From contig NZ_JALEBG010000001.1 of the NCBI RefSeq assembly GCF_022758235.1, positions 1,302,001-1,366,000 of the forward strand: a DNA stretch of 64,000 bases. The letters run 5' to 3'. Below the pieces are notes generated by a model. It was not told the origin of the DNA, ran no database searches, and saw only the letters and a list, made by a program, of their open reading frames with translations. Both the position numbers and the translations under genes were made by a program. Source of the stretch: Pontibacter liquoris. Its GTDB lineage: Bacteria > Bacteroidota > Bacteroidia > Cytophagales > Hymenobacteraceae. Below are positions 54,156-63,555 of the stretch, piece by piece. How positions within the stretch are numbered: position 1 is the first letter of the stretch; each line of letters begins with the position of its first letter.

Positions 54156-55622
54156 TTAATCAGTCCAGCGCCACTCGCCGGCAATTCTCAGCGGCTCTTC
54201 CAGCTTATTTTCGATCAGGAAGGCTCTTGTTTCTGCATCGTTGCGGCGCTTGGCCGGCAGTTGGGGCGTATCGGCCAGGCCGTACAGCAGCATGGCACTA
54301 AACCGGACAGTATTTTTCAATCCAGCTTCGTCTACCAGGTTAAACGCGTCGCAATCGGCGTGGTAGCAGCCACCGCTGTTATTGGGCAGCTTACCGCCAA
54401 ACGAGCCGCCTGTTGGCACGCCATGCAGCATAAAAGGCTGATGGTCGGAGTGCAGGCCGGCACGCGAGGAGAACTCATTCTTAAAGGTCGTATCGATTTT
54501 GGCAGCAATGGCCCCGATCGACTTGAACAACTCCTTACAGGATGCATCGCTGGCATTATACCCCTTCGGATCGTTCGTCATATCGTAGTTGAGCATGAAA
54601 GCCACGTTCTCGATCGACTTGTTTTTGATAGCATCCGCGATATAGGCTTTGGAGCCCAGCAGGCCTTCTTCTTCGCCCATAAACATTACAAACTCGATGG
54701 TGCGGCTGGGCTGCAGCTTCAGGGTTTTAAACGTACGCGCCATGTCCAGCACCGAGAAAGAGCCGATGCCGTTGTCGATCGCGCCGGAAGCCAGGTCCCA
54801 GGAGTCGAGGTGGCCGCCTACTACTATCTTTTCATTCGGCTTCGATTTGCCTTTCAGCGTGGCCACCACATTGCGTGCCTTGATCATGCCCGATGTGTTG
54901 GTCATGGCGATATGGGCCTGCAGGGGAGCGGCTTTTAGTTGCTCTTTCAGCTTAAAACCATCTTCCTTGCCAATGCAAACCGCCGGGATCGGGATCAGCT
55001 TGCCCGTCACGGAGGCAGTACCTGTCAGCAGCGTGCCCCCTTCCACAGTATTGATAATGATGATACCAGCTGCGCCATACTTGATGGCAATCGCTGTTTT
55101 CTCGGAACGGTGCAGCGAACCGGTGCCTTCCGGCGAGCCGGGCAGCACACCCAGGTATACGAGCGCTATTTTGCCTTTTACGGCAGCAGGCCGGGCAGCA
55201 TAATCAACTTCCAACCCATTGCCCATGTCTACTACTGCTGCTGTCAGGTCGGCTTTCACCGGCGAGTGCGCCAGCGAAACGGATTTAACCGGGGCAAGCT
55301 GGCCGGCCTTTGTGCCAACTTCGACTTGCAGGGTGCCGCGGCTCCAGCTTTCTACTTCAAATGGTTGGTAACGCACGTCTTTAAAGCCATACGAACGGAG
55401 CAGGTTGTAGGCATATTCTTCCGCTTTCTTGCCGTTTTCTGAACCCGTGAGGCGGTGACCGATCGTAGACGTGGCATCTCCGAGGGTACTATAGGCTTTA
55501 GAGTTTTGCTGTACTTCGGTGTTGATCTTTTTAAAGATAACGGGCCAGGTAGGGTTTACTTGGGCAAAGCCCGTGCAGGCTAACAACAGGGCGCACGCAC
55601 TGGCAATTAGTTTTCTGTGCAT
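54156..55622 (-). CDS. M28 family zinc peptidase, secreted
   Basis: 488 residues from MHRKLIASACALLLACTGFAQ, a Sec signal peptide; the in-frame ATG at 55658 would place hydrophilic residues before it. A PA-type insert (residues about 130-230: AVVDMGNGLEVDYAARPAAVKGKIALVYLG) precedes the co-catalytic zinc domain. Visible metal ligands: GGHLDSWD, MGEEEGLLGSKAYI, NYDMTNDP, GLHSDHQPF. Likely an aminopeptidase or carboxypeptidase of the envelope. Monocistronic. Confidence 0.92.
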   Translation of the reverse strand: MHRKLIASACALLLACTGFAQVNPTWPVIFKKINTEVQQNSKAYSTLGDATSTIGHRLTGSENGKKAEEYAYNLLRSYGFKDVRYQPFEVESWSRGTLQVEVGTKAGQLAPVKSVSLAHSPVKADLTAAVVDMGNGLEVDYAARPAAVKGKIALVYLGVLPGSPEGTGSLHRSEKTAIAIKYGAAGIIIINTVEGGTLLTGTASVTGKLIPIPAVCIGKEDGFKLKEQLKAAPLQAHIAMTNTSGMIKARNVVATLKGKSKPNEKIVVGGHLDSWDLASGAIDNGIGSFSVLDMARTFKTLKLQPSRTIEFVMFMGEEEGLLGSKAYIADAIKNKSIENVAFMLNYDMTNDPKGYNASDASCKELFKSIGAIAAKIDTTFKNEFSSRAGLHSDHQPFMLHGVPTGGSFGGKLPNNSGGCYHADCDAFNLVDEAGLKNTVRFSAMLLYGLADTPQLPAKRRNDAETRAFLIENKLEEPLRIAGEWRWTD

Positions 55623-55844
55623 AAGATTGGAATAGTTGTACGCCTCCAAAATAAGCATTAAATGCGGAAAGTTGCGCCTTGCCGGCTAATTATCTGTTAC
55701 ATAGCCTATGCAAGTATAAAACATCTCGTGCTGGTTACCGGCTTCTTGCTGTGGGAGTGGATTACAAGTGTAGGTAAGTATAAGGTGATGATGACTACTT
55801 CAGAGGGCAGTAGCGCTTCGGCAGGTATGGGAGCAATTAAGTCG

Positions 55845-55868
55845 TATCTTTGCAGGGGCTACTGCCCC
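55845..55868 (+). promoter_or_regulatory. Possible -7 element and leader hairpin of the DEAD-box gene
   Basis: TATCTTTG (55845-55852) fits the -7 consensus. Directly after it GGGGC-TACT-GCCCC (55855-55868) forms a 5-bp hairpin followed by GTTTACTTTT. It lies 28 bp ahead of the ATG at 55896, so the leader may be structured. No clear -33. Confidence 0.35.
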
Positions 55869-55895
55869 GTTTACTTTTAAAATTCAGTCATTCTT

Positions 55896-57038
55896 ATGTC
55901 GTTTTACTCTCTAGGTTTATCCAAACCGCTTTTAAAAGCGATCGAAGCGAACCACTATACGCAGCCATACCCCATCCAGCAGGAAGCGATTCCGGCCATT
56001 CTGAAGGGGAAGGATGTTCTGGGCATTGCGCAGACCGGCTCCGGTAAAACGGCTAGCTTTGCGCTGCCTATTCTGGAGCTGTTTCAGCAGGCTAAGCCTG
56101 CCCGCAGCCGCAACGTGAAAGCGCTGGTACTGGTGCCTACCCGGGAGCTGGCCTTGCAGATAGGAGAGGTGATGCAGGCATTTGGGAAAGCACTACCCCG
56201 CCCGGTAAAAACCCTGGCTGTGTATGGCGGGGTTTCCATTAACCCGCAGATGATGCAGCTGAATGGCACGGATGTGCTGGTCGCCACGCCGGGCCGCCTG
56301 CTCGACCTGGTTTCGAACAATGCCGTGCGGCTGTCGGAAGTAGAGATATTGGTGCTGGACGAGGCCGATAAGATCCTGCACCTGGGCTTTAAGGAAGAAA
56401 TGGACAAAGTGCTGGCGCTGCTGCCCGCCAGGCGTCAGCATATTTTATTGTCGGCTACGCTGGGAGCGGATGTTGAAAAATTGGTAGCCGATCTGTTGCA
56501 GGACCCGGTAGTGATCAGGGTGGAGGAGGAAGCGTCGGTGCCTGACCTGATCACGCAGGTAGCCTACCAGGTCGGGCCCGAGAAAAAAGGCCCTTTGCTC
56601 CGGTACCTGATCCGGGAGAAAGATATGCAGCAGGTGCTGGTCTTTACCTCTTCGATCCGGACAGCGGACAATGTAACAGGAAAACTGCTGAAACACGGCA
56701 TACAGGCGGCCGCCCTGCATGGTGATAAAAGTCAGGGCGCCCGCACGGATGCACTTACAAAATTTAAAGCAGGCAAGCTGCGGGTGTTGGTTGCCACCGA
56801 TCTTGCCTCCCGGGGCATCGATATCAAATTTTTGCCCTACGTGATCAACTACGAGCTGCCGCGCTCCCCGAAAGATTATGTGCACCGTATTGGCCGCACG
56901 GGCCGTGCGGCTGCGCAGGGCGAAGCCATTTCGCTCATTTGCCCTGAGGATGCGCATCATTTCAAGATCATCCAGAAAAAAATGGGCAAACAAGTGCCCC
57001 TGCTCCCGACAGACGAGCTGGACCTGGCGGGTCAGTAA
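55896..57038 (+). CDS. DEAD-box ATP-dependent RNA helicase (RhlE-like)
   Basis: 380 residues covering just the two RecA-like domains. Q motif PIQQEAIPAIL, motif I AQTGSGKT, Ia PTRELALQ, motif II VLDEADK, III SAT, IV VLVFTSS, V ATDLASRGIDI, VI HRIGRTGRA. It ends soon after motif VI without the long basic tail of many RhlE proteins. It remodels RNA in the cytoplasm. Terminated by a strong hairpin. Confidence 0.95.
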   Translation: MSFYSLGLSKPLLKAIEANHYTQPYPIQQEAIPAILKGKDVLGIAQTGSGKTASFALPILELFQQAKPARSRNVKALVLVPTRELALQIGEVMQAFGKALPRPVKTLAVYGGVSINPQMMQLNGTDVLVATPGRLLDLVSNNAVRLSEVEILVLDEADKILHLGFKEEMDKVLALLPARRQHILLSATLGADVEKLVADLLQDPVVIRVEEEASVPDLITQVAYQVGPEKKGPLLRYLIREKDMQQVLVFTSSIRTADNVTGKLLKHGIQAAALHGDKSQGARTDALTKFKAGKLRVLVATDLASRGIDIKFLPYVINYELPRSPKDYVHRIGRTGRAAAQGEAISLICPEDAHHFKIIQKKMGKQVPLLPTDELDLAGQ

Positions 57039-57114
57039 GAAGGGCGCGGTTGCTGCCCAGTGGAGGCATGTCTAAGTATAAGTATAAGAATTCCTACCAA
57101 CCTTTGGGGCAGGC

Positions 57115-57147
57115 AAAAAAAGAGGAAGCGAAAGCTTCCTCTTTTTT
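57115..57147. terminator. Bidirectional terminator after the DEAD-box gene
   Basis: Perfect 14-bp stem AAAAAAGAGGAAGC / GCTTCCTCTTTTTT with a GAAA tetraloop (57130-57133). Confidence 0.92.
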
Positions 57148-57171
57148 ATTTCATACTTTATACGTTCATCC

Positions 57172-57468
57172 TTAAAAAGCTGTCGGGCCTTTGTCTTTAT
57201 AGTAGCCCTGCTCTTTTACGATTTTGTTGTAAACTCCTAAGATCAGGAAAGAAGGTGCCCACTGGCCGACAAACAAAGCTGTTTTGCTGTTATTCATGAT
57301 CTTTAAAGTGGCAGAAACTGCCATGGAACCAAGTGCGGCCCACAGGTATACATCAGATGGTATTTTAGAAGTATACTTCTCGATAGCGGCTGCTACCGGT
57401 CCTTCTTTATGTTGGGGATTATAGTTATCCGCTTTTGTTTTTAGGTCTTTTAAGTCTTTTGTTTCCAT
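57172..57468 (-). CDS. Small two-helix membrane protein (unknown)
   Basis: 98 residues. A charged N-terminus (METKDLKDLKTKADNYN) is followed by two hydrophobic helices (YLWAALGSMAVSATL and GQWAPSFLILGVYNK) and a Gly/Lys-rich end. It resembles uncharacterised small membrane proteins of Cytophagales; function unknown. An AGAAGTATACTTCT palindrome, two overlapping AAGTATA motifs, lies in its coding sequence at 57367-57380. Confidence 0.7.
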   Translation of the reverse strand: METKDLKDLKTKADNYNPQHKEGPVAAAIEKYTSKIPSDVYLWAALGSMAVSATLKIMNNSKTALFVGQWAPSFLILGVYNKIVKEQGYYKDKGPTAF

Positions 57469-57702
57469 AGTTATATGTTAGTTTATTAAAAGCATAACGC
57501 TCCTATGAAAACGTAGAGACGAATTTTAATGTTTGCTTAATCTTCAAAAAATTTGAATTCCAGCTTTTTCTGCCGCTGCCACAATGCGAAACCCTGGGTA
57601 GGATTAGCCTTATTGCGCTTTGTTATACTTCCGGAAAAGGGCAGCATTATACCCTGGGCACAGCCCTGTTTCGAGCACTGTGCTCTCGTGCCTCAACAAA
57701 CC

Positions 57703-60249
57703 CTACTGCGGTCTTTTCTTTGTGCCGCGGGTAGGCGGGGCGGAGAGCGGATCGTCGGGCCAGTGGTGTTTGGGGTAGCGGCCGCGCAGATCTTTGCGCA
57801 CCTCAAAATACCCGTTGCTCCAGAAACTCCGCAAATCGCGGGTTACCTGCACCGGCCGGGAAGCAGGGGAGAGCAAATGCAGCAGCAACGGCACCTTGCC
57901 CCCGGCAATGCGCGGGGTATCCAGCAGGCCGAATACTTCCTGCAGCCGGACGGCCAGCACCGGCGTAGTTACTTCGGAATAGTCCAGGGCAATGCGGGAG
58001 CCGCTGGGGACCTGCAGGTGCGTCGGGGCCAGCCGGTCCATTTCCTGCCGCTGCTCCCAGGATAGGCCTCCCAGCAGCATCTCCTCAAAATCGAGCCGGC
58101 TGACCTGCTCCAGAGATGAAAGCCCTATGAGGTGGGGTCTCAGCCATTCGGGCATAGTGGCTGCTAACACTTCATCCGAAACATCAGGCCACTGCCCGGG
58201 TGCCAGCTGGTGCAGAAAGGCCAGCCGCTCGCGGGTTTTCAGGGCCTGCTCCGGCCACGGCAGTTGCCTGATGCCTTTGTCCTGCAAGGCCTGCAGCAGC
58301 GCTTCTGCTACTAGCGCCAGGTCGGGTTTTGGCAGGGTTGCTTCCTCCAGCAGCAGCGCGCCCAGCCGCATAATTTGTCGGGAATTAACACGGCCTTGGG
58401 CGGCATTCCAGCGCACTTCCTGCAGCTGTTCCAGTTGTTCCGAAAAATAGGTCAGGATGTCGTTTTTGGACAGGGGTGCCGCCAGCATGACCCGGGCCTG
58501 GTTGCCTGCCTCCAGGTGCGCTACGCCATAAAACTCCGCTTCGGTAAATAGTTCTGTGGCTAATGCTGCCCGCTGCCCGGTTATCAGCCTCACCCGCCCC
58601 GACGATTCGCGCTGCGCCAGCCGGTCGGGGTAGGCCAGCGCCGTGAGCAAACCCGCCATCTCCGGCAAAATAGTGCTCTCGTTGACGCGTATCCGCTGCT
58701 TTAAGTTGTTGGCTTGTTCCCGCACCCGGCGCAGGGCATTTTCGTCAAGTACAAAACCCGGCATAGGCGGGCGCTTGCCGGCAAGAATTTCCAGGCGCAG
58801 CTGCAGGTCCGGCAGGGGCGCTCCGAAAGGCACCTGCATAGGTTTTAAAATATCGCGTTCGGAAAGCAGCGCAGCCAGCGCACAGGCAGTGGCCCCAGCG
58901 CCCATCTCATGGCCGCACATGACAAGGTGGCCTAGCCTGGGGTGAATGCCCAGCGAAGCCAATGCTTTGCCGTGGGGCGTGGGGTTAAACGTTGCATCGA
59001 TCGCCTGCAGGCGCACCAGCAGGTCACGGGCAAGGGCAAGCGCAGCGGCCGGCGGGGCATCCATCCAATGGAGTGCGGCAGCATCTTTTACGCCCCAAAT
59101 GGCAAGCTCCAGGGCCAGGCCGGTCAGGTCGGCTTCACAGATCTCGGGGGATTGCCGTGCCTGCAGCTGCAGTTGGTCGGCCGAAGACCATAAGCGGTAG
59201 CACACACCGGGGCCTAAGCGGCCGGCACGTCCGCGGCGCTGGTCGGCAGCCGCCAGCGATACAGGGATGGTGACTAAGGTAGTGAGGCCGGTGCGGGGAA
59301 CAAACTTGGGAACCCGGGCAAAGCCGCCGTCCACGACCACTTTTATACCTTCTATGGTTAAGCTGGTTTCGGCAATGCTGGTAGCCAGTACAACCTTGCG
59401 TTTGCCGCGGGGTGCCGGTTGAATGGCAGCCAGCTGCCGCGACAGAGCCAGCTCGCCATGCAGCAGGTGCAGGTCGGTGGCGGGTGGCAAAGTGCCGTCC
59501 AGGTGCTGGGCAACTTTGCGCATTTCGCCCATACCGGGCAGAAAAACAAGGACATCGCCCTCCGGCTCTTTTTGCAAAGCCTGCCGGATGGCCTTAGGGA
59601 CCAGGTTTGCCAGTCGTTCGGCCGGGCGGTGACCGGCAGCGGCTACAGCTGCAGGCGTGAGGTAATGCGTCTCGACCGGGAACTGACGGCCTTCGCTCCG
59701 GATAACGGGTGCGTCGAGCCATTGCCCCACCGCCGTGGCATCCAGCGTGGCACTCATCACAAGCAGGCGCAGGTTGGGCCTTAAAACATCCTGCGCATCC
59801 AATGCCAACGCCAGTCCCAGGTCTGCCGCCAGGCTACGCTCATGAAATTCGTCGAAGATAACGGCGGCCACGCCTTCCAGCGCCGGGTCTTCCTGCAGCA
59901 ACCGGGTAAGGATGCCTTCGGTCACCACCTCGATCTTTGTTTTAGCGGAAGCCACATGCTCCATCCGCACCCAGTAGCCTACGGTCTGGCCCACAGCCTC
60001 GCCCAGCAGGTCAGCCATGCGCTGGGCGGCGGCTCTTGCAGCCAGGCGCCGGGGCTCCAGTACAATGATCTTGCCCTTGGCTCGCCAGGATGCCTGCAGC
60101 AGCGCCAGCGGAACAAGGGTAGTTTTACCTGCGCCGGGCGGCGCTTCCAGCACCGCCCGCGAACCGGCCTCAAAAGCAGCCAGTAACCGGGGGAGCGCTT
60201 CTTTAACCGGCAAAACAGGCAATTCGGAAAACATTTCAGTGGAAGACAT
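57703..60249 (-). CDS. hrpB: ATP-dependent helicase HrpB
   Basis: 848 residues. DEAH-type motifs: APPGAGKTTLVPLALL (Walker A), FDEFHERS (motif II, DEFH), VMSATL, and RRGRAGRLGPGVCYRLW (motif VI). The HA2 and HrpB-specific C-terminal regions follow, with the family-typical end RYPKHHWPDDPLSAPPTRGTKKR. Substrate in vivo is poorly known, probably RNA. Monocistronic on the minus strand. Confidence 0.93.
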   Translation of the reverse strand: MSSTEMFSELPVLPVKEALPRLLAAFEAGSRAVLEAPPGAGKTTLVPLALLQASWRAKGKIIVLEPRRLAARAAAQRMADLLGEAVGQTVGYWVRMEHVASAKTKIEVVTEGILTRLLQEDPALEGVAAVIFDEFHERSLAADLGLALALDAQDVLRPNLRLLVMSATLDATAVGQWLDAPVIRSEGRQFPVETHYLTPAAVAAAGHRPAERLANLVPKAIRQALQKEPEGDVLVFLPGMGEMRKVAQHLDGTLPPATDLHLLHGELALSRQLAAIQPAPRGKRKVVLATSIAETSLTIEGIKVVVDGGFARVPKFVPRTGLTTLVTIPVSLAAADQRRGRAGRLGPGVCYRLWSSADQLQLQARQSPEICEADLTGLALELAIWGVKDAAALHWMDAPPAAALALARDLLVRLQAIDATFNPTPHGKALASLGIHPRLGHLVMCGHEMGAGATACALAALLSERDILKPMQVPFGAPLPDLQLRLEILAGKRPPMPGFVLDENALRRVREQANNLKQRIRVNESTILPEMAGLLTALAYPDRLAQRESSGRVRLITGQRAALATELFTEAEFYGVAHLEAGNQARVMLAAPLSKNDILTYFSEQLEQLQEVRWNAAQGRVNSRQIMRLGALLLEEATLPKPDLALVAEALLQALQDKGIRQLPWPEQALKTRERLAFLHQLAPGQWPDVSDEVLAATMPEWLRPHLIGLSSLEQVSRLDFEEMLLGGLSWEQRQEMDRLAPTHLQVPSGSRIALDYSEVTTPVLAVRLQEVFGLLDTPRIAGGKVPLLLHLLSPASRPVQVTRDLRSFWSNGYFEVRKDLRGRYPKHHWPDDPLSAPPTRGTKKRPQ

Positions 60250-60441
60250 AGCGCCGCAAAGGTCGGTATTCTAATCGAAAGAATGTATGCGGACACAGGT
60301 GTTTTCGTGTTTTCAACCGCATGCCTCAGCCAGGTAAATTCTTTAGGGAAGAATGCAGCAAGAGACAGGCAAAGGCAAGTATGCGCCGACTTTTGTAGCC
60401 GGCACAAAGGTCAAAATAATTATTTAGAGGGGATGGAGGGT

Positions 60442-61062
60442 TTATTCTTTGTAAGGCGTGATTTTGCCATCCTTCACTAGGAAGGCTTTGGTCGCTTCCT
60501 TCAGGATGGCTTCCTTGCTGTCGGAGTAAGCTTCCTGCAAATGGAAGGGTTTACCGTGGAAGTGTTCGTTTATCCTTTTCAGTTTCTCTTCTTCTTTGCA
60601 GGCTTTGCCTTCCACTTTGTAAGTATGCTGCACGTAAGTAGCTTTTGTGCCCGCAAAGCCGTCCACGGGGTATAACTCAAACAAAGGCTTTACATATACT
60701 TCCAGGGCGCCGGTGGCGCAAAAAAGCTGCGTACCCTGGGCTTTCAGCGCATCAAAATGGCTTTTTAGTTCCTGGTTAAAATTCTCGGGGTATTCCTTGT
60801 TCCAGAACTCTACGGCATAGGCTTCTACCTGCTCGGGGGGCAGGTTGTCGAGGTAATTGAAAAAGTTCTCTTTAAATTCGGTTTGCCTGATCTTGTGCAG
60901 TTTCAGCAAGAGCTTATAGTAGGCCATCTGAAAAAAGAACAAAGCGTTCTGAGGTTTTTTAGTGCAAACAAATTTAAAGAATTCATCCTTGGAACTCTTG
61001 TTATAAAAAGTGCCGTTCAGATCGAAGACAACAACATTTATTTCTCCTGCAGTATCAGCCAT
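60442..61062 (-). CDS. HAD superfamily protein with altered DxN motif
   Basis: 206 residues. Motif I reads VVFDLNGTFYN: the nucleophile Asp is present, but the second Asp of the DxDGT motif is Asn (GAT CTG AAC). A helical cap is rich in Phe/Lys (KFVCTKKPQNALFFFQMAYY). Motif II is around FCATGALEVYVKPLF, motif III includes Lys in VEGKACKEEEK, and motif IV AYSDSKEAILK. This looks like a serine-phosphatase-type (HAD-IB) fold with weakened acid/base catalysis; activity uncertain. Confidence 0.8.
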   Translation of the reverse strand: MADTAGEINVVVFDLNGTFYNKSSKDEFFKFVCTKKPQNALFFFQMAYYKLLLKLHKIRQTEFKENFFNYLDNLPPEQVEAYAVEFWNKEYPENFNQELKSHFDALKAQGTQLFCATGALEVYVKPLFELYPVDGFAGTKATYVQHTYKVEGKACKEEEKLKRINEHFHGKPFHLQEAYSDSKEAILKEATKAFLVKDGKITPYKE

Positions 61063-61279
61063 CAGTTTGTTTTGCCTAAATTATCACCGTGGGGCCCACC
61101 GGCCGCTGCGTGTTTGCAAAGAATAGGTACGGATAACGGTGAGAATGGGTAAGCAGGGTTGTTAGATAAATTTCTGTAAAGGTGAAAAAGGAACTGAAGT
61201 GGCTGGTGCTGCGGGGCCTGGTGCTTTGCCAGGCTTACGGCCTGCCAACAGAGCTACTTGCTGATGGAATGCTTTTGTT

Positions 61280-61537
61280 ATGATAGAGTCGTCATTGTTT
61301 GCCCGCCTGCCCTCCTGGAGCCAGGCGGAGGTTTTGATGAAAGATGGGATTTTGCTCTCGCAACGGCAACAGAGCGACTGGACGGTCACGCTCTATTCTT
61401 TCCAGCACGAGTTTTTCGAACGCTGGGAAAAGAACGGCATGCAGGTAATCGGGCAATTCGCTAAAACGGCCAGTACGCTGCAAATTGCAGAGCCATACTT
61501 CGATATGATCGACATGGGAAGTATGCTGGACGCTTAA
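61280..61537 (+). CDS. Small unknown protein (85 residues)
   Basis: An 85-residue open frame with ordinary protein composition (WSQAEVLMKDGILLSQRQ, YSFQHEFFERWEKNG, EPYFDMIDMG). It is closed two bases later by a strong hairpin (61539-61593). No signal peptide or membrane helix. I do not recognise the family. Support is the open frame, composition and terminator. Confidence 0.6.
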   Translation: MIESSLFARLPSWSQAEVLMKDGILLSQRQQSDWTVTLYSFQHEFFERWEKNGMQVIGQFAKTASTLQIAEPYFDMIDMGSMLDA

Positions 61538-61538
61538 A

Positions 61539-61593
61539 CGGCACACCAGGTCTTTAATAGGCGTGGCTTGCGCCTGAAAAGACTGGTGTGCCG
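61539..61593. terminator. Long terminator hairpin
   Basis: CGGCACACCAG (61539-61549) pairs with CTGGTGTGCCG (61583-61593), with further inner pairing (TCTTT/AAAGA, GGCG/CGCC). It lies between convergent genes. Confidence 0.8.
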
Positions 61594-61617
61594 CTTTGCA
61601 GCCGGAAAGTAGCGCGA

Positions 61618-63555
61618 TTATTTCTGCACAAGCACTTTTGCCGTTTTCACGCCCGATCCGGTTGAGAGCCGCACAATGTATAAGCCACCGGGTAAATTGC
61701 GGCTGTCAAAATCATACTTGTATTCATTTCCGGCTATGCCCATCCCCTCGCTGATGCGGCGAATTCTTGCGCCACTTATTGTATAAACGTCCAGCTCGTA
61801 CGGCTCATGTTTTGTCATCCAAAAAGTGATGGCCGCTTTTTCGCTGACCGGGTTCGGGTAAACGGCAACCTGCAGCGCCTTTGCGGCGCCCGGATCAGGC
61901 ACTTCACTGGCAAGCAGGGTGGCAGCCGTGTTGGGCTGGTGTGCCCCGATGCTGAAGCTTGTCAGCAGCGTGATGTTATTGCCAAAGAAATCCTGAGATC
62001 CCACGCTGATGCCGAGCAGGGTTTTCAGATCAAGTCCTTTTCCAATGAGCGCCGAAGTGGATTTTAGTTTATAGCCGCTCAGGGTATAAAGCAGTTTGGG
62101 GTTGCCGATGGTTACGCCTTTGCCCGGGTCAGTCAGGCCCGGATCAAGCGAATAGCCGGTATTTACGCCGCTGCGCTTTTCCTGGCCAGTAGCCGTGCGC
62201 CAGGTGCTCAGCGAAGTATAGGTCTTTCCGAGCCAGAGAATCCGGAACGTGCCGCCTGTCGGCCAGTAGTCATTCCCTTCAAAGCGCACGTCGGTGGAAT
62301 AATTGAAGCGGATGAGCTGCACCCCACCGGTTGCCTGCACAATGTTGTTTCGGAACCGTACATTCCGGAACCCGGCGCTTCGGACCATGATGGCTTTGGG
62401 AGAGGCATTGAGAGAAGGAGTGATATAGACGGTGTTGTTGTAAATGTGCGCATCCTGAATGCCGCCGTTCGAGCCCGAGGACCAGATGTGAATGCCGCCG
62501 TAATCATTTTTGCGACCATCATTTTCAGTGATATTGTAGCGCACGGTCAGCCCTTTCATAGTGGGTGCCCCCACATACTGTCCCAGCAAAAAGCCGGCGC
62601 CATCGTTGTTGTGGGAATAGTTATACTGCATGGTGCTGTTGGTGCAGCCACCATCCAGGTCAAAGCCGCCGCCATCTTTGGTGGTGCCCGTCTTGTTGTG
62701 GTGCGACTCGTTGCGCTGGATAACCAGGTTGTTGCAGCGGTAGCCCCAGATGCCGATCGGCCCGTTGCCGGTCGAGGCATTCAGCCAGCCATTGTTATAG
62801 GCCTCGCAGTACTCGATGGTGGCGCCATCCACATCGCTGAGCAGGATGCCGCTACCTGTTTGCTCGGTGGTGATGTCCGGCCGGCCGGCATTGTTATATA
62901 CTTTGGTATTGCGGACGATGACGTTCTTATGAACCAGTCCTAACTGGCCATACACCGTAATGCCTACCTCTGCGTTATCATGCACCCTGCTGTCGCTGAT
63001 GGTTACGCTCCCGAAACCGGCTGTCAGGCTGGACCAACTCCCGATGATAATGCCTGCGCCCCGGTAACCGGACACGTCTACATTAACGATATTGATATAA
63101 GTGAGCACTGTACTGGGGACATCGGTATAAAACTCGATCCCATTCTGGCTGGTCAGCGTGCGGCCGGGGCCTTTAAAAATGAGGTTGTTGATCTTAAAAC
63201 CGGCTGTGTTGTAGCCTTTAAACCCACTGACTGTTCCGCTGCTGATAATGGCCCGGCCGGTGCCATACGAGCCGAATACGATGGGTTTGGTGGAGGTGCC
63301 CTTTACTTTGCCAGCAACACCTGCGGAAGAGCCAAAGTATAGCCCGCCTGTAAACGTTTTACCACCCTCGAACAAAATAATATCGCCGGGCAGGAACACG
63401 GTGCGGTTAACCTTCGCTATACTTCGCCAGGCACTGGTCATGGAAGTTCCGGAATTGGTGTCTTTTCCTAAAGTGCTTACATAATAAGTAGCCGCCTTCA
63501 GGGAGCCGGTTGCGAGTACCAGCAGTAGCCATAAGGTAAGTAAAAATCGGCGCAT
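61618..63555 (-). CDS. Secreted right-handed beta-helix protein with T9SS sorting domain
   Basis: 645 residues. The signal peptide ends LKAATYYVSTLGKDTNSGTS, the usual start of parallel beta-helix (PbH1) proteins of the pectate-lyase fold. The body has many short strands with Asn/Gly/His ladders (SRVHDNAEVGITVYG, CEAYNNGWLNAS, ESHHNKTGTTKDGGGFDLDGG, YNYSHNNDGAGF). The last ~90 residues are a T9SS type A domain (AVYPNPVSEKAAITF .. NLPGGLYIVRLS). Likely polysaccharide lyase or hydrolase-like, but no catalytic residues can be assigned. Confidence 0.88.
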   Translation of the reverse strand: MRRFLLTLWLLLVLATGSLKAATYYVSTLGKDTNSGTSMTSAWRSIAKVNRTVFLPGDIILFEGGKTFTGGLYFGSSAGVAGKVKGTSTKPIVFGSYGTGRAIISSGTVSGFKGYNTAGFKINNLIFKGPGRTLTSQNGIEFYTDVPSTVLTYINIVNVDVSGYRGAGIIIGSWSSLTAGFGSVTISDSRVHDNAEVGITVYGQLGLVHKNVIVRNTKVYNNAGRPDITTEQTGSGILLSDVDGATIEYCEAYNNGWLNASTGNGPIGIWGYRCNNLVIQRNESHHNKTGTTKDGGGFDLDGGCTNSTMQYNYSHNNDGAGFLLGQYVGAPTMKGLTVRYNITENDGRKNDYGGIHIWSSGSNGGIQDAHIYNNTVYITPSLNASPKAIMVRSAGFRNVRFRNNIVQATGGVQLIRFNYSTDVRFEGNDYWPTGGTFRILWLGKTYTSLSTWRTATGQEKRSGVNTGYSLDPGLTDPGKGVTIGNPKLLYTLSGYKLKSTSALIGKGLDLKTLLGISVGSQDFFGNNITLLTSFSIGAHQPNTAATLLASEVPDPGAAKALQVAVYPNPVSEKAAITFWMTKHEPYELDVYTISGARIRRISEGMGIAGNEYKYDFDSRNLPGGLYIVRLSTGSGVKTAKVLVQK

